Positions 55,110-64,000 of a DNA stretch of 64,000 bases are shown here, piece by piece. The translations under genes and the position numbers were made by a program. This DNA comes from Thauera sp. GTDB lineage: Bacteria; Pseudomonadota; Gammaproteobacteria; Burkholderiales; Rhodocyclaceae. Under the pieces are notes generated by a model that was not told where the DNA came from, searched no databases, and worked only from the letters and a program-made list of their open reading frames with translations. Location: assembly GCA_017302295.1 (NCBI GenBank), contig JAFLDS010000010.1, positions 80,184 through 144,183 of the forward strand, written 5' to 3'. How positions within the stretch are numbered: the stretch's first letter is position 1; every line of letters starts with the position of its first letter.

Positions 55110-57467
55110 ATGAGTTCGACCTCGGTCAAATCGTCGCCCGCAAGCGATGTCGCCCGCCGGCTGGCATTCTTCAAGGGCCTGCAGGCGATCACGACGCGGA
55201 TCCACGCGGCCAGCGACATCGACGAGATCATCCTCGAGCTGTCGGGCGACCTGTGCGACCTGTTCGAGGCCGAGCGGCTGTCGATCTACGCGGTCGAGGA
55301 CGGCGGCTCCACGATCGTCACCCGCGTCAAGACCGGCCTCAACAGCATCCAGAGCATCCGTCTGCCGATGGCGGAGAACAGCATCGCGGGCTTTGTCGCG
55401 TTGAGCGGGCGCACGGTGAATATCGGCGACGTGTACGACGACGGCGAACTGCACGCGATCTCGCCACGCCTGGCGCAGCGGCGAGAGATCGACGCCAGCA
55501 CCGGGTTTCGGTCGAGGCAGATGCTGGTCGCGCCGATCTGCGATCCCGACGGCGGAAGCGTGCTCGGCGTCATCCAGCTCATCAACAATCGCGGCGGAAC
55601 GCCTTTCTCGGGGGTAGCCGAAGAGGGACTGCTCGGCTTGACGCAGACGCTGGGGGTCGCCTTCGCGCGCCATCGGAGCGCTTCGGCGCAGCTGCGTTCG
55701 CGTTTCGACGCGCTGGTCGCCGACGGCCGCGTCAGCGCCGAGGAGCTCGCGCACGCCATGCGCGAGGCGCGCGAGGAGGGGATGACCACCGAGGCGGTGC
55801 TGATCGAGCGGCTAGGCCTCTCGCCTGCCGAACTGGGCGAGGCGGCGGCGCGCTTCTTCCGTGTGCCCTACGCGCCTTACAGCGTCAATCGCGTCAAGCC
55901 GATGGACCTGCTGCGCAACATCAAGCGTGACTACGTGCTGCAGAGCATGTGGCTGCCGCTCGAGGAGAACCCCGAAGGCGTCTTGGTGATGTCCATCGAT
56001 CCGGAACAGGTTCGCAGCTCGGGCATCGCGCAGAACGTGCTGCCGAAAAAGCGCCTGAATTTCCAGGTGACCACACGCCACGACTTCGAGCGCACGGTGA
56101 AGCAGTTCTTCGACCAGTCGCTCGACCTCGAGTCGGTGTCCGACCTGCTGGTCGGGCTGGACGAGCACGAGGACGAGTCCTCGCTCAACGACGACGTCAA
56201 CGCGGCGGCCGACAACGAGCTGGTCAAGCTGGTGAACAAGATCATCGTCGACGCCTACCGGCAGGGCGCGTCCGACGTTCACATCGAGCCGCGGCCGGGC
56301 AAGGAGAAGACGCTGATCCGCTTCCGCAAGGACGGTTCGCTCGTGCCCTACATCGAGGTGCCGGCCAGCTATCGCAATGCCCTGGTCACCCGCATCAAGA
56401 TCATGTGCGACCTCGACATCTCCGAGCGGCGCAAGCCGCAGGACGGCAAGATCAAGTTCCGCAAGTACGCGCCGCTCGACATCGAGCTGCGCGTGGCGAC
56501 GCTGCCCACGCAGGGCGGCATGGAAGACGTCGTGATGCGCCTGCTGGTGGGCAGCGAGCCGATCCCGATGGACGAACTCGGCCTCGCGCCGAACAACCTC
56601 GAGCGACTCAAACAGGTCATTGCCAAGCCCTACGGCATCTTCTTCGTGTGCGGCCCGACCGGCTCGGGCAAGACGACCACGCTGCATTCCATCCTGCGCT
56701 ACATCAACACGCCGGACACCAAGATCTGGACGGTCGAGGATCCGGTCGAGATCACGCAGAAGGGCCTGCGTCAGGTCCAGGTCAACCGCAAGGCGGGGCT
56801 GGACTTCGCGACCATGATGCGCGCCTTCCTGCGCGCGGACCCGGACGTGATCATGGTCGGCGAGATGCGCGACCATGAGACGGTGACGGTCGGCATCGAG
56901 GCCTCGCTCACCGGTCACCTCGTGTTCTCCACGCTGCACACGAACAGCGCGCCGGAGTCGGTGGTGCGCCTGCTCGACATGGGGATGGATCCGTTCAACT
57001 TCGCCGACGCCCTGCTCGGCGTGCTCGCCCAGCGCCTGGCGAAGCGCCTGTGCAAGAAGTGCAGGCAGGCCTACAACCCGGACGAGGACGAGATCCACCG
57101 CCTGCTCGAGGAGTACTGCGAGGACATGCACCTGACGCCAGCCTTCCAGGCCGACCCCGACGGCGAACGGCGCAAGGTGCTCGATGCGTGGCGCGCGGCT
57201 CATGGCAATGCGGCCGGTCGCTTCACCCTGTACCGCCCGGTGGGCTGCGCCGAATGCATGCAAGGCTACAAGGGGCGCGTCGGCCTGCATGAGCTGATGC
57301 TGGGAAGCGACGCGATCAAGCGCCTTATCCAGGAGCGCGCGCCGGTATCGAAGGTGCTCGGTCAGTCGCTTGCTGATGGCATGCGCACGCTACGCCAGGA
57401 CGGCATCGAGAAGGTGCTCGCCGGCATCACCGACCTCGTCCAGGTGCGCAAGGTCTGCGTGCGCTGA
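55110..57467 (+). CDS. GAF-domain GspE/PilB-family ATPase (orphan)
   Basis: A 785-residue protein. A GAF sensor domain spans about 15-185 (LSGDLCDLFEAERLSIYAVEDGG, APICDPDGGSVLGVIQLINN). A T2SSE_N/MshEN-like domain follows (about 195-340). The assembly-ATPase core has ASDVHIEPRPG, Walker A GPTGSGKTTT (515-524) and Asp box IWTVEDPVEIT, then Walker B FLRADPDVIMVGEMRD and TGHLVFSTLHTN. A tetracysteine CKKC…CAEC zinc motif lies near 648-715. ATPases of this family normally lack GAF domains. No platform or pilin gene is adjacent, so it may serve a distant pilus or secretion system and respond to a ligand, possibly a cyclic nucleotide. TAGAAT at 55065-55070 may be its -10. Confidence 0.92.
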   Translation: MSSTSVKSSPASDVARRLAFFKGLQAITTRIHAASDIDEIILELSGDLCDLFEAERLSIYAVEDGGSTIVTRVKTGLNSIQSIRLPMAENSIAGFVALSGRTVNIGDVYDDGELHAISPRLAQRREIDASTGFRSRQMLVAPICDPDGGSVLGVIQLINNRGGTPFSGVAEEGLLGLTQTLGVAFARHRSASAQLRSRFDALVADGRVSAEELAHAMREAREEGMTTEAVLIERLGLSPAELGEAAARFFRVPYAPYSVNRVKPMDLLRNIKRDYVLQSMWLPLEENPEGVLVMSIDPEQVRSSGIAQNVLPKKRLNFQVTTRHDFERTVKQFFDQSLDLESVSDLLVGLDEHEDESSLNDDVNAAADNELVKLVNKIIVDAYRQGASDVHIEPRPGKEKTLIRFRKDGSLVPYIEVPASYRNALVTRIKIMCDLDISERRKPQDGKIKFRKYAPLDIELRVATLPTQGGMEDVVMRLLVGSEPIPMDELGLAPNNLERLKQVIAKPYGIFFVCGPTGSGKTTTLHSILRYINTPDTKIWTVEDPVEITQKGLRQVQVNRKAGLDFATMMRAFLRADPDVIMVGEMRDHETVTVGIEASLTGHLVFSTLHTNSAPESVVRLLDMGMDPFNFADALLGVLAQRLAKRLCKKCRQAYNPDEDEIHRLLEEYCEDMHLTPAFQADPDGERRKVLDAWRAAHGNAAGRFTLYRPVGCAECMQGYKGRVGLHELMLGSDAIKRLIQERAPVSKVLGQSLADGMRTLRQDGIEKVLAGITDLVQVRKVCVR

Positions 57468-57520
57468 CCACGGGGGGCGCTTAGAATCCGGGAAGGTCGT
57501 CGAATTCCCCGGAGCCGCCC

Positions 57521-58216
57521 ATGTATCGCATCGCCCCCAGCATCCTTTCAGCCAATTTCGCGAAGCTCGGCGAGGAGATCACCCAGGTCATCGCCGCGGG
57601 CGCCGACTGGATCCATTTCGACGTGATGGACAACCATTACGTGCCCAACCTCACCATCGGGCCGCTGGTCTGCGAGGCGATCCGCCCGCTGACGCAGGCC
57701 ACCATCGACGTGCATCTGATGGTCAAGCCGGTGGATCGCATCATCCCGGACTTCGCCAAGGCCGGCGCCAACGTCATCACCTTTCACCCCGAAGGTTCCG
57801 AGCACATCGACCGCAGCCTTGGGCTGATCCGCGACTCGGGCTGCCAGGCCGGGCTGGTGTTCAATCCGGCCACGCCGCTGCACTACATGGACCACGTCAT
57901 GGACAAGCTCGACGTGGTGCTGCTGATGAGCGTCAACCCCGGATTCGGCGGGCAGAAGTTCATTCCCGAGACGCTCAACAAGCTGCGCGCGGCGCGCCAG
58001 AAGATCGACGCCCATGCGGCAAAGACCGGACGCCGCATCCTGCTCGAGATCGACGGTGGCGTTAAGGTGGACAACATCGCCGAGATCGCCCGCGCCGGCG
58101 CCGACACTTTCGTGGCCGGCTCGGCGGTGTTCGGCGCCGGACGCGACGCCGATCCCAATCGTTACGACTCGGTCATCGCTGCGCTGCGTGCCGAGCTGGG
58201 GAAGGTCGGCGCATGA
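57521..58216 (+). CDS. rpe: Ribulose-phosphate 3-epimerase
   Basis: Rpe interconverts ribulose 5-phosphate and xylulose 5-phosphate in the pentose phosphate pathway. The 231-residue TIM barrel begins [19 protein letters not shown]. Its metal and catalytic motifs are [40 protein letters not shown] and [17 protein letters not shown] (57482-57487) just upstream may be a -10. It overlaps gph by 4 bases; rpe-gph-trpE is a classic order. Confidence 0.97.
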   Translation: MYRIAPSILSANFAKLGEEITQVIAAGADWIHFDVMDNHYVPNLTIGPLVCEAIRPLTQATIDVHLMVKPVDRIIPDFAKAGANVITFHPEGSEHIDRSLGLIRDSGCQAGLVFNPATPLHYMDHVMDKLDVVLLMSVNPGFGGQKFIPETLNKLRAARQKIDAHAAKTGRRILLEIDGGVKVDNIAEIARAGADTFVAGSAVFGAGRDADPNRYDSVIAALRAELGKVGA

Positions 58217-58890
58217 GCGCGGCACGTTACCGTCCAAGCGCAGTCCTGTTCGACCTCGACGGCACCTTGCTCGACACCATCGGCGACCTGGCCGAAGCGG
58301 CCAACCGCATGCTCGTCGAGCTCGGCCGCCCGCCGCGCACGCAGGACGAGATCCACAGCTTCGTCGGCAAGGGGATCCCGAACTTGGTGCGGCGCTGCCT
58401 GACCGAGAACGCCGTTGCCACCGAGGACGAGATCGATGCCGCGGTGCCGGTTTTCCGCAGCCACTATCAGGTCGTCAATGGCGCCAGCACCCGCATCTAT
58501 CCCGGCGTGCTGGAAACGATCGCCGAGCTGCGCGCCCGCCGCATCAAGCTCGCGGTGGTCACCAACAAGGCCGAGGCCTTCACCCTGCCGCTGCTCGAGC
58601 GCATGGGCATGGCCGCACATTTCGATACCGTCGTCAGCGGAGACACACTGCCGGTGAAGAAGCCCGATCCGGCCGTGCTGCATCTGGCCTGCGAACGTCT
58701 CGGCGTCGCCGCGCGCGACGCGCTGATGATCGGCGACTCGGCCAACGATGCCCTGGCGGCGCAGGGCGCAGGCATGCCGGTGCTCCTCGTCACCTATGGC
58801 TACAGTGAAGGGAGGCCGGTGGACACCATCGAATGCGATGGGCTACTATCGAACGCACTCCAGGCGCTCGATCTAATCGCTTCAGCATAG
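58213..58890 (+). CDS. gph: Phosphoglycolate phosphatase
   Basis: Gph is a HAD phosphatase that clears 2-phosphoglycolate from DNA repair and oxygenation side reactions. The 225-residue protein has motif [13 protein letters not shown] (catalytic Asp pair), a helical cap, motif [11 protein letters not shown] and motif III lysine in LPVKKPDP. Motif IV is [10 protein letters not shown]. It overlaps rpe by 4 bases. Its 3' end holds TCTAAT (58872-58877), a possible -10 for the trp leader region. Confidence 0.95.
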   Translation: MSAARYRPSAVLFDLDGTLLDTIGDLAEAANRMLVELGRPPRTQDEIHSFVGKGIPNLVRRCLTENAVATEDEIDAAVPVFRSHYQVVNGASTRIYPGVLETIAELRARRIKLAVVTNKAEAFTLPLLERMGMAAHFDTVVSGDTLPVKKPDPAVLHLACERLGVAARDALMIGDSANDALAAQGAGMPVLLVTYGYSEGRPVDTIECDGLLSNALQALDLIASA

Positions 58891-58931
58891 CGGGTGCGCC
58901 CGGCAGCTCTTCCTCACTCCAGACCGACATC

Positions 58932-59024
58932 GTGACGCTCGAACATCGGGATCGCATCACCGCCTCCGCCCGTTCCATCCAGCCCCGCTGGCGTGGCGGC
59001 TGGCGTTGGCCTGTGGGCCACTGA
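58932..59024 (+). promoter_or_regulatory. Candidate trp leader peptide and attenuator region
   Basis: A 30-codon frame beginning at GTG 58932 ends [12 protein letters not shown] and carries three Trp codons within 21 bases (58989, 59001, 59007). It lies 148 bases before trpE in the 282-base gph-trpE gap. A hairpin TGGCC-TGTG-GGCCA (59007-59020) overlaps the Trp codons. Downstream, CTGCAGC-CCTC-GCTGCAG (59091-59108) sits inside a longer pairing of CCGGACG (59047-59053) with CGTCCGG (59112-59118). There is no T-run and no strong ribosome site, so if it acts it may do so by Rho or by translation control. Confidence 0.5.
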
Positions 59025-59172
59025 ACGCGACCTCCCCAGCGGAGTGCCGGACGAATCCAGAGTCGCTGGTCGTGCCGTGCGGTTCCGCCCCTGCAGCCCT
59101 CGCTGCAGCGCCGTCCGGAGCAGCGCATCGCGCCGCTTCAGCAAGATTCGAATCGATTCACGTGGAGCCCCC

Positions 59173-60648
59173 ATGCTCGAACAGGAATTCAACGCCCTCG
59201 CCGCCGAGGGCTACAACCGCATTCCGGTCACGCTCGAGACCTTTGCCGACCTCGACACGCCGCTGTCCATCTACCTGAAGCTCGCCAACGAGCCCTACAC
59301 CTACCTGCTGGAGTCGGTGCAGGGCGGCGAACGTTTCGGTCGCTACTCCTTCATCGGCCTTGCGTCGCCGACCCGCATCGAGGTCTATGGCCGCTCGGCG
59401 CTGCTGCTCACCGGCAACCGCCTGGTCGAGCGCCGCGACTACGGCGACCCGCTCAACTTCGTCGCCGAGTTCATGAACCGCATCAAGGTGCCGCCGCGCG
59501 AGCACCTGCCGCGCTTTGCCGGCGGCCTGGTGGGCTGCTTCGGCTACGACACGGTGCGTTACATCGAGCCCAAGCTGGCGCAGACGGAGAAGCCCGACCC
59601 GGTCGGCACGCCCGACATCCTGCTGCTGCTGTCCGAAGAGATCGCGATCGTCGACAACCTCACCGGCAAGCTCACGCTCGTCGTGTATGCCGAACCCGAG
59701 GTGCCGGGCGCCTTCAAGCGCGCGCAAAAGCGCCTGCGCGACCTGCTCGCCAGGCTGCGCGCGCCGGTGCAGATCCCCGAGGAGACCCGCGCCGAACACC
59801 GGCCGGCGGTATCGAGCTTCGGTGAAGAGGCGTTCAAGGACGCGGTGCGCCGGGCCAAGCAGTACATCGTCGACGGCGACGTCATGCAGGTGGTGCTGTC
59901 GCAGCGCATGAGCAAGCCCTACGCGGCGAGCCCGATGGCACTCTACCGCGCGATCCGCTCGCTGAACCCCTCGCCCTACATGTTCTATTTCAACCTCGAG
60001 GACTTCCACGTCGTCGGCGCCTCGCCCGAGATCCTGGTGCGGCTCGAGGACGACACCGTCACCGTGCGTCCGATTGCCGGCACGCGCAAGCGCGGCGCCA
60101 CCCTGGCCGAGGACCAGGCGCTCGAGAGGGATCTGCTCGCGGACCAGAAAGAGCGCGCCGAGCACCTGCAACTGCTCGATCTGGGCCGCAACGACGCCGG
60201 CCGCGTGTCCGAGACCGGCACGGTCAGGGTCACCGAGCAGTTCACCATCGAGCGCTACTCGCACGTGATGCACATCGTGTCCAACGTCGAGGGCAAGCTC
60301 AAGGACAGGCTCGACGCGCTCGCCGTGCTGCGCGCCACCTTCCCGGCCGGCACCGTGTCGGGCGCACCCAAGGTGAGGGCGATGGAGATCATCGACGAGC
60401 TCGAGCCGGTCAAGCGCGGCATCTATGCCGGCTCGGTGGGCTACCTCGGCTTCCACGGCGACATGGATCTCGCGATCGCGATCCGCACCGCGGTGCTCAA
60501 GGATGGCGAAATCCACGTGCAGGCCGGCGCCGGCATCGTCGCCGACTCCGACCCCGACGCCGAATGGCAGGAAACGCAGAACAAGGCAAAGGCGATGCTG
60601 CGCGCGGCGGAGATCGCCGAGGGTGGGCTGGACACCCAGGCCGATTGA
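59173..60648 (+). CDS. trpE: Anthranilate synthase component I
   Basis: TrpE makes anthranilate from chorismate with ammonia from TrpG and is feedback-inhibited by tryptophan. The 491-residue protein has the N-terminal Trp-binding [18 protein letters not shown], which includes the LLES motif. The chorismate-binding domain (about 210-480) carries [35 protein letters not shown] and PIAGTRKRG. It ends with [15 protein letters not shown] precedes ATG 59173. trpG follows after 10 bases. Confidence 0.98.
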   Translation: MLEQEFNALAAEGYNRIPVTLETFADLDTPLSIYLKLANEPYTYLLESVQGGERFGRYSFIGLASPTRIEVYGRSALLLTGNRLVERRDYGDPLNFVAEFMNRIKVPPREHLPRFAGGLVGCFGYDTVRYIEPKLAQTEKPDPVGTPDILLLLSEEIAIVDNLTGKLTLVVYAEPEVPGAFKRAQKRLRDLLARLRAPVQIPEETRAEHRPAVSSFGEEAFKDAVRRAKQYIVDGDVMQVVLSQRMSKPYAASPMALYRAIRSLNPSPYMFYFNLEDFHVVGASPEILVRLEDDTVTVRPIAGTRKRGATLAEDQALERDLLADQKERAEHLQLLDLGRNDAGRVSETGTVRVTEQFTIERYSHVMHIVSNVEGKLKDRLDALAVLRATFPAGTVSGAPKVRAMEIIDELEPVKRGIYAGSVGYLGFHGDMDLAIAIRTAVLKDGEIHVQAGAGIVADSDPDAEWQETQNKAKAMLRAAEIAEGGLDTQAD

Positions 60649-60658
60649 GGGGAAGACC

Positions 60659-61228
60659 ATGCTGCTGATGATCGACAACTACGACAGCTTCACCTACAAC
60701 CTGGTGCAGTATTTCGGCGAGCTGGGGGCCGCGGTGAGGGTGTATCGCAACGACGAGATCACCCTCGAGCAGATCGAGGTGATGAAGCCCGACCAGCTGG
60801 TGATCTCGCCCGGGCCGTGTTCCCCGGCCGAGGCCGGCATCTCGGTGGCGGCGATCAAGGCCTTTGCCGGCAAGCTGCCCATCCTCGGCGTCTGCCTCGG
60901 CCACCAGAGCATCGGCGCGGCGTTCGGCGGACGCATCGTGCATGCGCGCCAGCTCATGCACGGCAAGACCTCGCCGGTGCATCACAAGGACGTCGGCGTG
61001 TTCCGTGGCCTGCCCAATCCGCTTACCTGCACGCGTTACCATTCGCTGGCGATCGAGCGCGAGACGCTGCCCGACTGCCTCGAGATCACCGCGTGGACCG
61101 ACGACGGCGAGATCATGGGCGTGCGCCACAAGGAACTCGACGTCGAGGGTGTGCAGTTCCACCCCGAGTCCATCCTGACCGAGCGCGGCCATGATCTGCT
61201 GCGCAATTTTCTCGACCGCGCGCGCTGA
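60659..61228 (+). CDS. trpG: Anthranilate synthase component II (glutamine amidotransferase)
   Basis: TrpG supplies ammonia from glutamine to TrpE. The 189-residue class I amidotransferase begins [23 protein letters not shown]. The nucleophile is in [16 protein letters not shown] (Cys near 79) and the His/Glu pair in [22 protein letters not shown] is the oxyanion region. GGGGAAG precedes the ATG. It is not fused to trpE or trpD. In related species it can also serve folate synthesis. trpD is 31 bases downstream. Confidence 0.97.
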   Translation: MLLMIDNYDSFTYNLVQYFGELGAAVRVYRNDEITLEQIEVMKPDQLVISPGPCSPAEAGISVAAIKAFAGKLPILGVCLGHQSIGAAFGGRIVHARQLMHGKTSPVHHKDVGVFRGLPNPLTCTRYHSLAIERETLPDCLEITAWTDDGEIMGVRHKELDVEGVQFHPESILTERGHDLLRNFLDRAR

Positions 61229-61259
61229 TCGCGCCGATCCGGCTGAAGGAAGAACGAGC

Positions 61260-62300
61260 ATGACGATTACTGCCCAACAGGCGCTGCAGCGCACCATCGA
61301 ACACCGCGAGATCTTCTACGACGAGATGCTGTCGCTGATGCGCCAGATCATGGCCGGCGAGATCTCGCCGGTGATGACGGCGGCCATCCTGACGGGCCTG
61401 CGCGTCAAGAAGGAGACCATCGACGAGATCACCGCCGCCGCGGCGGTGATGCGCGAGATGTCGACCAAGGTCGTGGTCAAGGAGCCCGGACCGCACTTCC
61501 TCGACGTTGTCGGCACCGGTGGCGATGGGTCGCACACCTTCAACATCTCGACCACCACCACCTTCGTCGCCGCGGCGGCCGGCGCGCGTGTCGCCAAACA
61601 TGGCGGGCGCAGCGTGTCATCCAAGTCCGGCGCAGCCGACGTCATCGAGGCGCTGGGTGCCAATCTCAACCTCACGCCCGAACAGGTCGCCGAATGCATC
61701 GAGGCCACCGGCATCGGCTTCATGTTCGCGCCGAACTTCCACAGCGCGATGAAGAACGTGGGGCCGATCCGTCGCGAGATGGGCGTGCGCACCATCTTCA
61801 ACATCCTCGGCCCGCTGACCAACCCCGCCGGGGCGCCGAACACCCTGCTCGGGGTCTTCCACCCCGACCTGGTCGGCATCCTGGCGCGGGTGATGAAGCG
61901 TCTTGGCGCCGAGCACGTGCTGGTCGTGCATGGCCTGGACGGCATGGACGAGGTGAGCCTGGGCGCAGGCACGCTGGTCGGCGAACTGAAGAACGGCGAG
62001 ATCCTCGAGTACGAGATCCATCCCGAGGACTTCGGCCTGGCGATGGCGGCCACCCGCAACCTGCGCGTGGCCGACGCGCAGGAGTCGCGCGAAGTCCTGC
62101 TCGGCGTGCTCGACAACGAGCCCGGTCCGGCGCGCGACATCGTGCTGTTCAACGCCGGCGTGGCGCTGTATACCGCCAACCTCGTCGATTCGATCGGTGA
62201 CGGTATCGTGCGTGCGCGCGAGGTCGTCGCCTCCGGCGCGGCGCGCGCCAAGCTCGATCAGTTCGTGCAATACAGCAAACGCTTCGGGGCGGGGCAATGA
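61260..62300 (+). CDS. trpD: Anthranilate phosphoribosyltransferase
   Basis: TrpD joins anthranilate to PRPP in tryptophan synthesis. The 346-residue protein has the PRPP-binding [34 protein letters not shown] and the anthranilate-site [29 protein letters not shown] is also present. AAGGAAGAAC precedes ATG 61260. It overlaps trpC by 4 bases. Confidence 0.98.
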   Translation: MTITAQQALQRTIEHREIFYDEMLSLMRQIMAGEISPVMTAAILTGLRVKKETIDEITAAAAVMREMSTKVVVKEPGPHFLDVVGTGGDGSHTFNISTTTTFVAAAAGARVAKHGGRSVSSKSGAADVIEALGANLNLTPEQVAECIEATGIGFMFAPNFHSAMKNVGPIRREMGVRTIFNILGPLTNPAGAPNTLLGVFHPDLVGILARVMKRLGAEHVLVVHGLDGMDEVSLGAGTLVGELKNGEILEYEIHPEDFGLAMAATRNLRVADAQESREVLLGVLDNEPGPARDIVLFNAGVALYTANLVDSIGDGIVRAREVVASGAARAKLDQFVQYSKRFGAGQ

Positions 62301-63094
62301 GCGACATCCTGCAGAAGATCTGCGCGGTGAAGGTCGGGGAGGTCGCCGCCGCCTCGGCGGCGAAGCCGCTCGCGGCGATCCGCGCCGAGGCCGAAGCCAC
62401 GCTGACACAAGCGCCGGCGCGCGACTTCGTCGCTGCGGTCCGCGCGAAGCATGCGGCCGGCAGTTCGGCGGTGATCGCCGAGATCAAGAAGGCGAGCCCG
62501 TCCAAGGGTGTGATCCGCGAGGACTTCCGCCCCGCCGACATCGCCCGCTCCTACGAGGCGGCCGGCGCCGCCTGCCTGTCGGTGCTGACCGACCGCCCGT
62601 TCTTCCAGGGTGCGCCCGAATACCTGCAGGCGGCGCGCGCCGCCTGCGCGCTGCCAGCGCTGCGCAAGGACTTCCTCGTCGACGCCTACCAGGTGTACGA
62701 GGCGCGTGCGATGGGTGCCGACGCCATCCTGCTCATCGCCGCCAGCCTCGACCTCGCGCAGATGCGTGACATGGAGGCGATCGCACAGGCTCTGGGCATG
62801 GCGGTGCTGGTCGAGGTGCATGACGGCGACGAGCTGGAGCAGGCGTTGCAACTGCAGACCCCGCTGGTCGGCATCAACAACCGCAACCTGCGCACTTTCG
62901 AAGTGTCGTTGCAGACCACGCTGGAGCTGCTGCCGCGCATCCCGGCGGGCCGCATCGTGGTCACCGAGTCGGGCATCCTGGCGCCCGAAGACGTCGCGCT
63001 GATGCGCGCCCATGCGGTGCAGACCTTTCTCGTCGGCGAAGCCTTCATGCGTGTGGCCGAACCCGGCGAGGGCCTGCGCGCGCTGTTCGGCTGA
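62297..63094 (+). CDS. trpC: Indole-3-glycerol phosphate synthase
   Basis: TrpC closes the indole ring to give indole-3-glycerol phosphate. The 265-residue barrel is monofunctional, with no fused TrpF. Conserved blocks are [37 protein letters not shown] and [40 protein letters not shown] and [13 protein letters not shown] complete the barrel. It overlaps trpD by 4 bases. trpF, trpB and trpA are not in the window. Confidence 0.98.
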   Translation: MSDILQKICAVKVGEVAAASAAKPLAAIRAEAEATLTQAPARDFVAAVRAKHAAGSSAVIAEIKKASPSKGVIREDFRPADIARSYEAAGAACLSVLTDRPFFQGAPEYLQAARAACALPALRKDFLVDAYQVYEARAMGADAILLIAASLDLAQMRDMEAIAQALGMAVLVEVHDGDELEQALQLQTPLVGINNRNLRTFEVSLQTTLELLPRIPAGRIVVTESGILAPEDVALMRAHAVQTFLVGEAFMRVAEPGEGLRALFG

Positions 63095-63099
63095 GACCC

Positions 63100-64000
63100 A
63101 TGGCGGGGCAGGACGACGCCGCCCCGCAGGTGCCGGATCCGGCCGGTCGGCGTTCGCGTGGCCTCGTCGTTGCGACTGCCACGGTGCTGGCGCTGAGTGC
63201 GCTTGCCGGGCTGGCGGGCTGGCTTGCATCCACCGAATCCGGACTGCGCGCGCTCCTCGGCGCCATGCAACGCGCGAGCGGCGGCGCGCTCGAAGTCGTG
63301 GCACCGTCCGGACGGCTGATCGGCCCCTTCGGCGCGCAAGCCGTCCGTTACTCGTCTGCCGACCTGCGCGTCGAGCTCGAAGGCGTGGAGCTCGACTGGT
63401 CGCCCGCCGCGCTGCTGTCGCAACGGCTGGATGTCGATCACCTGGCGGCGAGACGGCTGCTCGTTGCCCGGCGTGCAGCCACGCAGGATCAGGCACTCGC
63501 CGCGCCGAAGGACCTGCGCCTGCCGCTCGCCATCGACCTGCGCCGCGTCGCGCTCGACGCGTTCGAATTGCGCGACCTCGAGGCGCCCGCCGAACCAGAT
63601 TCGCCGCCCGTCTTCAGTTTTTCCGGACTGAGCGCCGCGCTCTCGAGCGACGGCCGTCAGCATCGCCTCTCAGCCCTTGCGCTGACGCTGCCCCAGGGGC
63701 GCGCCGAGCTTGCTGCCGAACTCGACGGCATGTCGCCTTTCATGTTGACGGCGCAGGGCCGCTTCGCCGGCATGCAGGGCGAGCGTTCCTATGCGTTGCG
63801 CGTGACGGCGGACGGCACGCTGATCGCGCCGCGCATCGAGCTCGATGCCGAAGGCGAGGGCTTGCAGGGCCGGGCCGAAGTGCGCGCCGCGCCCTTCGAC
63901 GCGATGCCCCTGCGCGCGCTCAAGCTCGCGCTCGGCGAGATCGATCCATCCGCCCTCGTCGCCGGCGCGCCGCGCGCTGCGCTGCGCCTGGAGGCCGACC
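63100..64000 (+). CDS. tamB: TamB-like translocation and assembly module protein, N-terminal part
   Basis: A frame from ATG 63100 stays open to the window end (300 codons). A short polar start precedes one membrane helix (GLVVATATVLALSALAGLAG, about 22-41). A periplasmic beta-rich region follows with SGRLIGPFGAQAVRYSSADLRVELEGVELDWSPAALL and alternating L-x-L strands, typical of the AsmA-like/TamB family. TamB bridges the envelope and takes part in outer-membrane protein assembly or phospholipid transport. It starts 5 bases after trpC. The C-terminal DUF490 part is outside the window, so the call rests on the N-terminal layout. Confidence 0.75.
   Translation, partial: MAGQDDAAPQVPDPAGRRSRGLVVATATVLALSALAGLAGWLASTESGLRALLGAMQRASGGALEVVAPSGRLIGPFGAQAVRYSSADLRVELEGVELDWSPAALLSQRLDVDHLAARRLLVARRAATQDQALAAPKDLRLPLAIDLRRVALDAFELRDLEAPAEPDSPPVFSFSGLSAALSSDGRQHRLSALALTLPQGRAELAAELDGMSPFMLTAQGRFAGMQGERSYALRVTADGTLIAPRIELDAEGEGLQGRAEVRAAPFDAMPLRALKLALGEIDPSALVAGAPRAALRLEAD

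Noticed and set aside
59025-59172. Intrinsic attenuator terminator before trpE
   Set aside because: GC hairpins are present but no T-run follows any of them, so a classical Rho-independent attenuator is not supported. Only the leader peptide idea is kept.

Overview
The window is about 64 kb of GC-rich chromosome, almost all of it coding. It looks like core genome of a betaproteobacterium of the Rhodocyclales type (Thauera/Azoarcus-like). This is inferred from gene order (mla–murA–his–HIT–tat; rpe–gph–trpE–trpG–trpD–trpC; glyQ–glyS–gmhB–plsC), a phasin gene (so probably PHA storage), a FimV-like protein and overall codon use. No database search was possible. I see no rRNA, tRNA, IS element, prophage or CRISPR array.

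Layout. 1–1.9 kb: 3' end of corC, then lnt. 1.9–2.1 kb: a small REP-like repeat cluster. 2.2–8.9 kb: a SUF Fe-S cluster operon (small unknown ORF, Rrf2 regulator, sufB-C-D-S-U-T). 9–13.4 kb: glyQ-glyS-gmhB-plsC. 13.5–17.3 kb, minus strand: a phasin with a near-consensus promoter and a palindromic operator, an enoyl-CoA hydratase, and lptA-lptC-kdsD. 17.5–19.4 kb: a CPA2 cation/proton antiporter with RCK domains. 19.5–29.4 kb, minus strand: a compact nine-gene MSHA/type II secretion-like assembly operon (secretin, ATPase, platform protein, PilM/N/P-like proteins, three pseudopilins). 29.6–36.8 kb: mlaFEDACB, an ABC-2 exporter pair, a BolA-family gene and murA. 36.9–44.2 kb: rnk (minus) and the histidine genes, with hisC inverted. 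44.2–46.2 kb: a HIT protein and tatABC. 46.2–50.1 kb: a membrane-anchored HtrA protease, Nif3-like protein and FimV-like protein. 50.4–53.2 kb: DUF2889 and sucCD. 53.4–57.5 kb: an FHA protein, a metallo-beta-lactamase-fold hydrolase and a GAF-domain GspE/PilB-type ATPase. 57.5–63.1 kb: rpe-gph, a candidate Trp-rich leader and trpE-G-D-C. 63.1–64 kb: 5' part of tamB.

How the genes fit together. Much of the window serves the cell envelope: Lnt, PlsC, GmhB/KdsD/LptA/LptC, Mla lipid transport, MurA, Tat export, HtrA, FimV, TamB and the pseudopilus machine. Most of the rest is housekeeping metabolism (His, Trp, TCA cycle, Fe-S clusters, glycyl-tRNA).

The least ordinary parts are the MSHA-like operon, in which two pseudopilins share an LPCP…GRLP…LGL…WGH module; the FHA/MBL/GAF-ATPase trio; the candidate trp leader; the inverted hisC; a possible attenuator between tatA and tatB; and the phasin promoter with its operator. 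Intergenic gaps are all under about 300 bases and are described in the entries.
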